DNA of 17,289 nucleotides, taken from DATKLL01 sp035542475. GTDB lineage: Bacteria > Desulfobacterota > Syntrophia > Syntrophales > UBA2185. A program made the translations under genes and the position numbers. This document shows, one piece after another, positions 7,261 to 14,700 of this stretch; position 1 is the stretch's first letter, and each line of letters opens with the position of its first letter. Under the pieces are notes generated by a model, which saw only the letters and a program-made list of their open reading frames with translations, was not told where the DNA came from and did not search any database. Where the stretch lies: assembly GCA_035542475.1 (NCBI GenBank), contig DATKLL010000153.1, forward strand, positions 1 to 17,289. Reading direction: 5' to 3'.

Positions 7261-7945
7261 AGCTTTTCAACCTGTTAATATTCTTAAGCCACCTTGCAAG
7301 TTCTTGCACAACTTTCTCGTTTTGCGATAAATTTACAGACGTTTCTCCCCTTATCCTGTCGCTCTGCATCGCTCTTATATCCCTTAATCTCGCCGCAACC
7401 AGTTCATTCTCCGGTTCTCTTCTAAGAATCTCACTGAGAACATCAGCAGCCATGTCAATGTGACCCCGCGTCATATAAAGTTCATCGAGGGTTGTGGTGT
7501 AAAAATCAGATGGGACATGATCAACATCGGTATATTCATTTTGATTGATTTTGGTAGACGCATCTACAATCGATATGAGTGCATTGATTTTCTCTGATAC
7601 ATCTTTTGTAATTGGTGATTCAGGATTGAGAGAGACAAACTTCTGATAAAATTTTATCGCCTCCCGAATCAGTCCGCCTTTCAGGCAGAGATCTCCGACG
7701 CGATTATATATTCGGGACAGCTGAAGCACCGTATTTTCTACGTCATCGAGAATCTCGTGAACCTTTTCGAGATTTCCCATCCTCAGAAGCGCGTGACAGC
7801 GGATAATATGTGCATCAGCATCGATCGGAAAACGCCCGAGCCAGGATTCAGCTATTGACAGCGCCTCTTTGTAAAGATTCCGATCTATATAGGCTTCAGC
7901 CCTAGAAAGAAACGATTCTCTTTCTTTAATGGCACTGTTGTCCAT
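7250..7945 (-). CDS. Small TPR-repeat protein of unknown function
   Basis: From the ATG at 7945 this is a 231-aa soluble protein made of TPR-like helix pairs. Examples are SFLSRAEAYIDRNLYKEAL, a block with AIKFYQKFVSLNPESP, and near the end RGHIDMAADVLSEILRREP. The C-terminus RWLKNINRLK resembles the WLxNIxR tail of many deltaproteobacterial TPR proteins. No signal peptide or membrane segment is seen, so it is probably cytoplasmic and works by protein binding. The open frame reaches 8080, but the 45 extra residues begin with TTG, show no TPR pattern and span the promoter at 8004-8032, so the start at 7945 is preferred even though its ribosome site is poor. It is first in the pepP-gcvH-lipM-hisC unit and overlaps pepP by 11 bp. 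Confidence 0.7.
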   Translation of the reverse strand: MDNSAIKERESFLSRAEAYIDRNLYKEALSIAESWLGRFPIDADAHIIRCHALLRMGNLEKVHEILDDVENTVLQLSRIYNRVGDLCLKGGLIREAIKFYQKFVSLNPESPITKDVSEKINALISIVDASTKINQNEYTDVDHVPSDFYTTTLDELYMTRGHIDMAADVLSEILRREPENELVAARLRDIRAMQSDRIRGETSVNLSQNEKVVQELARWLKNINRLKSYVP

Positions 7946-8003
7946 ACATTCATGTATCTTAAATCTTAATGATTTTTCCCACAGAAGTCCTAAACCGCTG
8001 AGA

Positions 8004-8032
8004 GCTGTAACACAGCACCTATGGTGTGTCAA
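8004..8032 (-). promoter_or_regulatory. Candidate sigma-70 promoter of the TPR-pepP-gcvH-lipM-hisC unit
   Basis: On the minus strand TTGACA (8027-8032) is followed after exactly 17 bases by TACAGC (8004-8009), preceded by TGT as in extended -10 promoters. Transcription would begin near 7997, leaving a leader of about 50 bases before the ATG at 7945. The -10 box is a weak match. Confidence 0.5.
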
Positions 8033-8265
8033 GTAAGAAATCCGGACTTTTTTATTAGAACTAAACGCTGATAAATGCAAATTATTTCAAGGTAATTTTT
8101 ACCTATAATCGGTGAAAATACCCTGCTTTTTATTTTAATACACTAAAAATAATTCCTTCGCTTCAATAAAAAATAAGATATCTAATTAATCGTTTTCAAA
8201 AGCGATGCGACTTCCATATTTGTGATAAGAGATATGTCCTCAAAATATGGTATGCTAATTGCTTA

Positions 8266-8286
8266 CAAAGTACATGATATACTTTG
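8266..8286. promoter_or_regulatory. Perfect 7-bp-arm inverted repeat, candidate operator
   Basis: CAAAGTA (8266-8272) and TACTTTG (8280-8286) are perfect inverse copies around a 7-base spacer. The size and symmetry suit a dimeric repressor or activator site. It lies about 55 bases upstream of the -10 box of the rightward unit. No regulator gene is in the window to match it. Confidence 0.3.
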
Positions 8287-8341
8287 ATTTTTATATCCAA
8301 ATAGGTCTTACTTTTTCTAAAGTTTTTATCATTTATTCCGA

Positions 8342-8347
8342 TATAAT
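8342..8347 (+). promoter_or_regulatory. Candidate -10 box for the riboswitch/pilus transcript
   Basis: A perfect TATAAT stands about 57 bases before the aptamer, the right distance to begin the riboswitch leader. No good TTGACA lies 16-18 bases upstream, so the promoter is weak, activator-dependent or elsewhere. No sigma-54 GG-N10-GC pattern was seen. Confidence 0.4.
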
Positions 8348-8403
8348 ACTTTGGAAGGAATGAAACTATCTCAGGATAAAACAAAATTTCTTTGAAATTA
8401 AAA

Positions 8404-8498
8404 GGAGTCCTAAAAAAGCAAACTGTGTGAAAGGACGGGACGTAAAGCAACTGGCCTAAGTCCATGAGGTGGATATTGTAACAGGGTTGCCGGACTAT
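8404..8498 (+). ncRNA. Class I cyclic-di-GMP riboswitch aptamer (GEMM-I)
   Basis: The conserved parts of GEMM-I occur in order: GCAAAC (8418-8423), a GAAA tetraloop (8429-8432) on the first hairpin, GGGACGTAAAGC (8437-8448), GGCCTAAG (8453-8460), a short hairpin (TCCA/TGGA, 8461-8473), and AGGGTTGCCGG (8483-8493). The closing stem is AGTCC (8406-8410) with GGACT (8492-8496). By alignment to the Vibrio Vc2 aptamer, the ligand contacts are G20 = 8418, A47 = 8445 and C92 = 8490, all present. G at the G20 position favours cyclic di-GMP over 3',3'-cGAMP, whose sensors usually have A there. The first hairpin has a G-G mismatch. The aptamer precedes the disulfide isomerase and minor pilin genes and would control them. 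Confidence 0.88.
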
Positions 8499-8512
8499 TC
8501 AAATTCCTCCTC

Positions 8513-8547
8513 GTATCGGTATTTATAGGGTACTTTTTTATAAGTAC
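8513..8547 (+). promoter_or_regulatory. Leader hairpins after the aptamer, possible expression platform
   Basis: Two mutually exclusive folds are visible. GTATC (8513-8517) can pair with GGTAC (8529-8533), directly followed by six T (8534-8539), which is a weak terminator shape. GTACTT (8530-8535) can instead pair with AAGTAC (8542-8547) in a perfect 6-bp hairpin that would disrupt the first. Both stems are short, so this is only a candidate for the switching part of the riboswitch. Confidence 0.3.
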
Positions 8548-8579
8548 TTGGGATTTATAGTCATAAAACTACCGCCTGG

Positions 8580-8593
8580 GACAACTAGTTGTC
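8580..8593. promoter_or_regulatory. Perfect 14-bp palindrome in the pilus leader
   Basis: GACAACTAGTTGTC is fully self-complementary with no spacer. It lies in the leader between the aptamer and the first gene. It may be a DNA operator for a dimeric regulator, or an RNA hairpin with a minimal loop. It is followed by an AT-rich stretch and not by a T-tract. Confidence 0.35.
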
Positions 8594-8683
8594 TAGATTT
8601 TATAAAGGATTGATTTATTTGATTTCCTGCTTAAAGTGTGGGATAGAAGAGCTCTTCTATTAAAGATTGGCAGGGAGGATATT

Positions 8684-9490
8684 TTGATAAAAAAGGCTTT
8701 ATTCCTTGCTCTAATAAGCCTGTCTTGTGCATTGCTTATTACTGCCATTTATTCAGGATTTGGTCTCGCTTCTGAAATAGACAACAGCCAGGGAAAGAAC
8801 GGGTGTAGTACCCTCAGCAATCAGGGGATCAAGGATATTTTGGCAAAACTCAACGCCCCTGAGGCGAAAGTATTGACCATTACGGAAAGTCCCATTCAAG
8901 GGTTATGTGAAATCGCCATCGATAATATGGGACGTAAAGGGATTTTTTATCTCACTTTAAACAAGAAATTCCTGATCTTGGGTTCTTTGATAGAAGTTGC
9001 CGATATGTCTGATAAGAGACAAGAGGCTATCAGGAAACTTCAAGATAAAAAAAGGATTGATATAGCGAAAATACCCCTAGATAACGCTCTTATCTTGGGT
9101 AGCAGCAGCGCTTCTAAGAAGGTAGTTGTCTTTACTGATCCGGATTGTCCATTTTGCGGTCAACTACATCAGACCATGAAGCAGATCGTCGCGAAAAGGA
9201 AGGACATATCTTTTTATATCAAGTTTTTCCCTTTATCATTTCATAAGGATGCTTATTGGAAGGCGAAAAGCATAGTTTGCAGTAAGTCCTTGAAGATGCT
9301 TGAGGACAATTTCGAAAAGAAAGAGATATCAAAGACGGAGTGCGCGACCAATGAGATTGATAACTCCATTAAGCTTGCCACGTCGTTTGGTATATCGGGG
9401 ACTCCCGCGCTCATACTTCCCGACGGAAGGCTCAGGGAAGGGGCAATGCCTGAGGCGGAACTGACAGATCTCATTGATGGAAAGAAGTAA
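8684..9490 (+). CDS. DsbC-like periplasmic thiol:disulfide interchange protein
   Basis: The preferred start is TTG at 8684, 5 bases after a strong GGGAGG site (8673-8678), giving 268 aa. The frame opens further upstream with a GTG at 8636, but that one has no ribosome site. The N-terminus MIKKALFLALISLSCALLIT with GFGLAS is a signal peptide. Residues 41-110 resemble the DsbC dimerisation domain (AKVLTITESPIQGLCEI). The thioredoxin-like domain has FTDPDCPFCGQLH with the active-site pair C155/C158, a second pair C199/C220 where DsbC has a structural disulfide, and the cis-proline loop GTPALIL (P241). DsbC isomerises wrong disulfides in the periplasm. The next gene begins one base after its stop, so it is the first gene of the pilus operon, whose last product, PilY1, is very cysteine-rich. 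A DsbG-like role cannot be excluded. Confidence 0.85.
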   Translation: MIKKALFLALISLSCALLITAIYSGFGLASEIDNSQGKNGCSTLSNQGIKDILAKLNAPEAKVLTITESPIQGLCEIAIDNMGRKGIFYLTLNKKFLILGSLIEVADMSDKRQEAIRKLQDKKRIDIAKIPLDNALILGSSSASKKVVVFTDPDCPFCGQLHQTMKQIVAKRKDISFYIKFFPLSFHKDAYWKAKSIVCSKSLKMLEDNFEKKEISKTECATNEIDNSIKLATSFGISGTPALILPDGRLREGAMPEAELTDLIDGKK

Positions 9491-9491
9491 T

Positions 9492-9974
9492 ATGCAACAT
9501 CGTAAAGGATTTTCACTCATCGAGTTAATGGTTGTTATTTGTTTGATAGCGACCATTGGCGCCATTGCAGGGTTAAACTTAGTCAATTATACGAACAACA
9601 GAAATCTCAAGTCAGCGGCCAGGGACATTGCATCAGACTTTGCTATCTGCAAGGAAAGGGCTATTTCCGAAAGCACGACATATCAAATAACTTTTGTCAA
9701 TGGTGGAAAGAATTATACTATCCAGAATGTGGGCAACCCTCCAGGTCCAATTACAACCAAGCTTCTCTCGCAATTCAGCACAGATATTACGGTCCAGATT
9801 GCCAATTTCGCCGGGGGGCAGCAGGTTAATTTTCTTGCCAGAGGCACGGTATCACCATTGCCACCGGCACCGGGCGTTGGTTTTGTTACTTTAAGTAACA
9901 GCAGGGGTTCCCAAGCAACGATAAATGTCAATATAATGGGAAGAACTTATGTCACGTTTCCTAACATCATATAA
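9492..9974 (+). CDS. fimT: GspH/FimT-type minor pseudopilin
   Basis: A 160-aa protein with a class III signal: MQHRKG followed by FSLIELMVVICLIATIGAIAG. Prepilin peptidase would cut after G6, leaving F at +1 and E11 at +5. After the hydrophobic helix comes RNLKSAARDIASDFAICKERAISESTTYQITF, the usual FimT/GspH pattern, then a beta-rich head domain. FimT/GspH proteins are minor subunits at the pilus tip, and some bind DNA during natural uptake. The ATG at 9492 follows the isomerase stop by one base; GGAAAGAAG serves as ribosome site. Upstream TTG and ATG codons in the same frame overlap the isomerase gene and give no better prepilin leader. The following pilV starts inside this gene (26-bp overlap). 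Confidence 0.85.
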   Translation: MQHRKGFSLIELMVVICLIATIGAIAGLNLVNYTNNRNLKSAARDIASDFAICKERAISESTTYQITFVNGGKNYTIQNVGNPPGPITTKLLSQFSTDITVQIANFAGGQQVNFLARGTVSPLPPAPGVGFVTLSNSRGSQATINVNIMGRTYVTFPNII

Positions 9975-10446
9975 CAATCGCGGTATCAGCCTGATCGAGG
10001 TCGTCATTGCCATATTTCTGGTTACTGTTGGTGTTTTGGCCATTTTGTCCATGCAACCATCAGCATGGAGAGTGGTGGGAAAGTCTGATTATATGGGCAG
10101 GGGCGCCGGAATACTGCATAGGGAACTTGAAAGGAGAGAGGCATGCATCATGAACCCCTGCAATACTGTCGCCACGGGTACGGCAGCATCTCCGCCTATT
10201 CTGGTCAGCGGTCTTCCGGGAGCGGTTTCCGGTGATGCAACGTACTGGGTAACAACCCAGGTTTCAAAACCAAATCCCGCCATTGATCTGTGGAATGTCA
10301 CCGTCACAGTTACGTGGCCAGACCAACAGACGCACGCTTACCGGAACCTAACGGAAAGCATAGCCGTGGTACAACATTGGCATTTCGCCTACCCTACAGA
10401 TAATAGTGGGAGTTGCACAGCTTTTAGTAATTGTACTTTACCATGA
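9949..10446 (+). CDS. pilV: Type IV pilus minor pilin PilV
   Basis: A 165-aa prepilin-like protein with leader MSRFLTSYNNRG, cleavage before ISLIEVVIAIFLVTVGVLAILSMQ and Glu at +5 (E17). The phrase TVGVLAILSMQ just after the signal is typical of PilV (PF07963 plus the PilV family). Two cysteine pairs (ACIMNPC at 45-51 and SCTAFSNC near the end) suggest disulfides in the head domain. PilV, PilW, PilX and FimT form the tip complex that primes pilus assembly and holds PilY1. It overlaps fimT by 26 bp, with GGAAG about 5 bases before the ATG. A 24-bp gap follows before pilW. Confidence 0.85.
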   Translation: MSRFLTSYNNRGISLIEVVIAIFLVTVGVLAILSMQPSAWRVVGKSDYMGRGAGILHRELERREACIMNPCNTVATGTAASPPILVSGLPGAVSGDATYWVTTQVSKPNPAIDLWNVTVTVTWPDQQTHAYRNLTESIAVVQHWHFAYPTDNSGSCTAFSNCTLP

Positions 10447-10470
10447 CCGTAAGAGCGAGAATGGATTCTT

Positions 10471-11220
10471 ATGAATAATTCAAGAGGATTTACACTCATT
10501 GAGATTTTAGTGGCCGCAGTAGTCTCACTGATTATGCTGTTTGCGATAGGTACGGCCATTGAATCAGCATTGAGATCATCAGGAGGGATAGAGAGGAAGG
10601 TTACGGCCCAGCAAGACGTTCGGGCCGCCTTGGAGCTCATGGCCATGGAAATCAGGATGGCGTCGTATAATCCGACGTTTGCCGATACACTAGATAATCC
10701 TGCCCGCATGTGGCATAATCCTGATTGTTCCTTTCCATCTGCAAACCCTGGATGGCGAGGGGTACAGGCGGCGACATCGAATACCATAACCGTGGAAATG
10801 GATATATCCGGCGCCGCCGGTGACGGCAACGGTAGCATTGGCGAGCCAAACGAAATTATCAGTTATAATTATGTGTCAGCAGGTGCTTATGGATCAGCAG
10901 GTGCGGATCGTTTAATCACGAGGAACACAAACTGTGGCGGGGCTCAGCCCTTTTTGGGTGATTTCTCGGCCAGTGGAAATCCCCGTACAGTGAAGGTAAT
11001 CAATTCCGACCTCGGCATTCCAATTTTCCGGTACTTTGATGGGTGGGGGAATTTGATTCCTGTTGACGCTAACGGCAACATCATAAATGCCGGGATACAG
11101 GTTCCCAATATACGGACAATAGAAATCACTCTGGCCGTGGAAACTGACGAAATCAATCCGGATACAAAACTGCCGCGAAGGATGATTTATTCAACCCGTG
11201 AGATATTGAGAAACAATTGA
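10471..11220 (+). CDS. pilW: Type IV pilus minor pilin PilW
   Basis: A 249-aa prepilin with leader MNNSRG, then FTLIEILVAAVVSLIMLFAIG, with Glu at +5 (E11). The region RKVTAQQDVRAALELMAMEIRMASYNP is the hallmark of PilW-type minor pilins (compare GspJ). It is followed by a large beta-rich head rich in Gly/Asn and ends TREILRNN. It probably contacts PilX and PilY1 at the pilus tip. The length is a little below the Pseudomonas PilW. The ribosome site is weak. Translation may depend on the upstream pilV, 24 bp away; pilX follows after 13 bp. Confidence 0.85.
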   Translation: MNNSRGFTLIEILVAAVVSLIMLFAIGTAIESALRSSGGIERKVTAQQDVRAALELMAMEIRMASYNPTFADTLDNPARMWHNPDCSFPSANPGWRGVQAATSNTITVEMDISGAAGDGNGSIGEPNEIISYNYVSAGAYGSAGADRLITRNTNCGGAQPFLGDFSASGNPRTVKVINSDLGIPIFRYFDGWGNLIPVDANGNIINAGIQVPNIRTIEITLAVETDEINPDTKLPRRMIYSTREILRNN

Positions 11221-11233
11221 TTGGCGAGGTATC

Positions 11234-11716
11234 ATGCGTAACAATACACAGATAGCGCTGCGGTTAAAAAATTCTGAGAAGGGATTTGCCCTTGTCGCGG
11301 CTATTATGGCCTGCTTAATCCTGCTCGCCCTGGGAACGTTGGTTATCGCCCTGTCAACCCAGGACATCAGGGTGAGCGTAAAAATTGTCGGCGACAAACG
11401 GTCTCTTGCGTCTGTAGAAGAGGGCATTCAAAGTCTTTGCCAAACATTTGATCCTCAGAGCCCTATCAATGCACCGGCTACTACGACAAGAGCGGACGGT
11501 AAGTCAAATTATACCATCAATTATCCGGCCACACCCCCCACAACTGGTCCCATAAATTTGCGTCGTCCAGGCTATGATTTAGTGGGCGGCAAGGTCTATG
11601 GGGATAGGAGATATAATATAAGCGTGACGGGACGGAGTACGGAGTATAGCACACAGGTAACGATAGGGGTGGGCTTGGGGTATGGTCCGGTTGAGATTGA
11701 TCCCCAGTATCAGTAA
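11234..11716 (+). CDS. pilX: Type IV pilus minor pilin PilX
   Basis: A 160-aa protein with leader MRNNTQIALRLKNSEKG and then FALVAAIMACLILLALGTLVIA. The position +5 is alanine, not glutamate, as is normal for the PilX_N (PF14341) group and for GspK. Subunits without Glu5 cannot make the usual contact with a pilin above them, which fits a place at the very tip. Next comes DIRVSVKIVGDKRSLASVEEG, like the ME..A.xxL block of PilX. Only one cysteine is seen in the head (C64). The ATG has GAGG 4 bases upstream. The gene ends 9 bp before pilY1, between pilW and pilY1 as in the Pseudomonas fimU-pilVWXY1E order. Confidence 0.82.
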   Translation: MRNNTQIALRLKNSEKGFALVAAIMACLILLALGTLVIALSTQDIRVSVKIVGDKRSLASVEEGIQSLCQTFDPQSPINAPATTTRADGKSNYTINYPATPPTTGPINLRRPGYDLVGGKVYGDRRYNISVTGRSTEYSTQVTIGVGLGYGPVEIDPQYQ

Positions 11717-11725
11717 GGAGGTTTT

Positions 11726-14700
11726 ATGATATCCAGAAAGATCTTCATATATTTTATCTGCGTATGCATCATATCTTTCGCGGGAGTTTCTGCACAGGCG
11801 ACGTCGCCACCACAAGATGAAACAATGCTCTTTACCACCACTACGATGCCGGATGCCCTGATTCTCCTCGATTTGTCGGGAAGTATGCTATGGACGCCGG
11901 CAGGACAGGATATGTATATAGACCCAGCACAATCCTGCAATAGCAATGTTCCCTATTATGCCAGCAGCGGGGGGAGTCATACAAAACAGTGCGAAGCTGA
12001 TCCATATGGGTCCTCTTCATCTTATGACCACGCGCACTATGATATGGGTACCCCGTATTATGGAGACACTTCCTGCGCTGGGCCGTATTATTTCAATTCA
12101 AGCGGAACGCATACAACAAACTGCCGCCGTCTAGAAATTGTCAAAAGGGCCATCTTCGACATCCTGGACGACAACGACGATAATGTAATCAACAGCACTG
12201 ACGAGGCGAGCCTGGGGGTCAGGATCGGGTACATGAGATTTTACAATTGCGACTCCAGCAGTGATGAACAAAACGGGACGTACAGCTACACCGGCGGGTG
12301 TAATCAAATACCGGGCTCAAGTTCTTCAAGCAGAAGGTACATCGGTTCCAAATACAGTCAGATATACTGTAACAGCAACTCAAGCTGTGTCGTTACCGAC
12401 ACCGGTTCATACTCTGTCGGCGGGACAAGCGCCTCCGGCGGGACCCCCTTGGCCATCTCCTTGCATGAAGCTAAGCTTTATTTAGATGCCCACAAAGCGG
12501 CGGATACTTATGCAGCGTGCCGCCAGAAGTTCGTTATCCTTGTCACCGATGGAGCGGATACGTTTGTATGCAATGGGGGGGGAGGCGAATTGGCGGCGGA
12601 TATGTATAAGCGGAGGCGTGAGTCTGTAGCACGGGCCAAGGCCCTGGCTGATGCCGGCTACAAGGTTTTTGTCATCGGCGTTGGGGCGTCAATGCCCGAT
12701 TATCTTAAAAATACACTCAACTGGATGGCCTACTATGGCGGCACTGTCAATCCTTCGGCTACGACTTCGGGCAATACCTCTAACTACAACATACCTTCCG
12801 GCTGTGATATATCAACAGACCCGGTCACAAACCCAGACTCATGTTGTGATTTGGCCGCGAAGCCCAGCGCATGTTTCCCTTCAGGTCTGACAAGCTGCGG
12901 GACTTCTACAACCACGGGAACCTGCGACGGGACAAGCACGGACTGTTTTGCCACAGCGAATGATCCTGGAAACACGCCGCTTTCCGGTTATGCTTTTATT
13001 GTATCTAATGCTGCCGACATGGCCTCATCAATGAAAGCGGCCATGAATCTCATTCATCAGGCGACCTTTTCCTTCACCCAGGCCTCCGTCCAGGCCTCCC
13101 GGACGCTGGACGAAGATTTCCTGTATGAAGCGTCCTTTGATCCCATAAATAATGATCCATTCTGGCATGGGCATCTGAAAAAATACCAGCTCAATCCTGA
13201 TGGTAGCATAGGTAGTATGCTGGCGGACGCCGGGGATGTCCTCCGGATTAGATCCGCATCCAGTCGGACCATGAAAACCTTAATATCCGGTACGCTAACC
13301 CCTTTCACAAATTCCATAAATCCCACTTATTTTGGATACGTCTCGGGAGATACGGCAGATCGGGACAAGGTTGTCGGATATATTCGTGGAGAGAATCCAC
13401 CTAACCCGGACATTCTGGGCGCAAACGTCTATAAACTGGGTGATATATTCCGGTCATCGCCGATCACTGTGGGTACGCCGTCCGTCTTCTACGATGATAA
13501 CCGTGATATGAATTATACCTATACATGCAGCGGCAGTCCTGCCAGTATAAATGCTTTTGCGAAATACAGATGTGATCATCCGCGCAGCTCCGCCAATGGC
13601 TACCGCATTGTCGTCGCGGGGGCAAACGATGGTCAGCTGCACGCCTTTAAGACCTTTGATATGTCAGAGGCATGGAGCTTCATCCCGCCTAACCTCCTTT
13701 CCAAGTTGAACAATGTCGCCCATTACTCGCACCCCGCGAATCTCACACATGCATATTTTGTCGATGGGCCGATAATGGGAGTGAATGCCTGGTGGCCTAA
13801 TTACGGAACGGGCACAGATGGTACAAATAAGGATTATAGGGACTGGCATACACTCCTGGTCTTGGCGGAGGGTAGGGGTGGCAATCCTAATTTATGGAGC
13901 TCATCGTCAACCTGCGACTCCGGGTTTAGTCCCGTTTATGTACCTTGCAGCCCCTCTCCATGTACGGCCTCTTATCCATATTACTGCGGCTTTCATGCCC
14001 TTGATATCACCGATACTCTGAATCCGCAGTATTTGTGGCACCTTGGCGGAACCAGCACACTTCTTAATAATGTGACACAGGCGCCCTATCTGGGTGACCC
14101 ATGGAGCAAGATTACGGTCGGCAAGGTCCTGATCGGGGGCGAGGAAAAATGGGTCGGATTTGTCGGCGCAGGCTACAATGCATCTGACTGCTCTGGCGGA
14201 GGGGCGTGTGACAGCCGCGGTAAGGGGTTTTTTATCGTTGATGCAAAAGATGGAAAAATTTTAAAGAGTTTTACGCTATATGATAATGCAAATATGAAAT
14301 ACAGCCTACCGGCCATCGCTGCCATTGTAGATTGGGATAATGACGGGTTTATCGATACCGTTTATATAGGAGACCTGGGAGGAAACATGTGGCGGTTTAA
14401 GTTGTGCACCAGGGCCCAGGGAGCATCTTGTGGTATAAGTGATTGGCAGGCGACCCTCCTTTATGACTCCTCCAGCGGTGTGATCCGGCCTATTTACACT
14501 ATGGCCGCAGCAGCGGTAGATGGAGCGGGGAATTTGTGGGTTTACTGGGGGACCGGCGATAAGAGTGATCCCACAGCCCCCAACGCCCAGGAGAAATTAT
14601 ATGCCTTGAAGGACAATAACCGCACGACGACATACAGGATTAGCGATATGGACAATATTACCTCATCGGGTGCGACTTATGATAACACGACTTCCACGAA

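Larger units (their letters stand above)
7946..8683. other. AT-rich divergent intergenic region of about 740 bases
   Basis: No convincing gene is seen. The region holds the promoter of the leftward unit (8004-8032), an AT-rich stretch, an inverted repeat (8266-8286), a -10 box for the rightward unit (8342-8347), the GEMM-I aptamer (8404-8498), leader hairpins (8513-8547), a perfect palindrome (8580-8593) and the ribosome site of the disulfide isomerase gene (8673-8678). Confidence 0.7.

Noticed and set aside
7946..8080. N-terminal extension of the small TPR protein
   Set aside because: It would begin with TTG without a ribosome site, adds no TPR-like sequence and covers the candidate promoter at 8004-8032.
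8100..8400. Sigma-54 promoter for the pilus operon
   Set aside because: Pilus genes in this group are sometimes sigma-54 dependent, but no GG-N10-GC element was seen at a sensible distance.
8196..8465. An 89-codon minus-strand frame in the divergent intergenic region
   Set aside because: It overlaps the riboswitch aptamer, has no ribosome site or recognisable motif, and has the residue bias of AT-rich noncoding DNA (many Tyr, Phe, Lys, Ile).
9539..9931. Overlapping short frames within fimT on both strands
   Set aside because: The fimT frame has a clear prepilin signal and conserved block; the others are chance frames.
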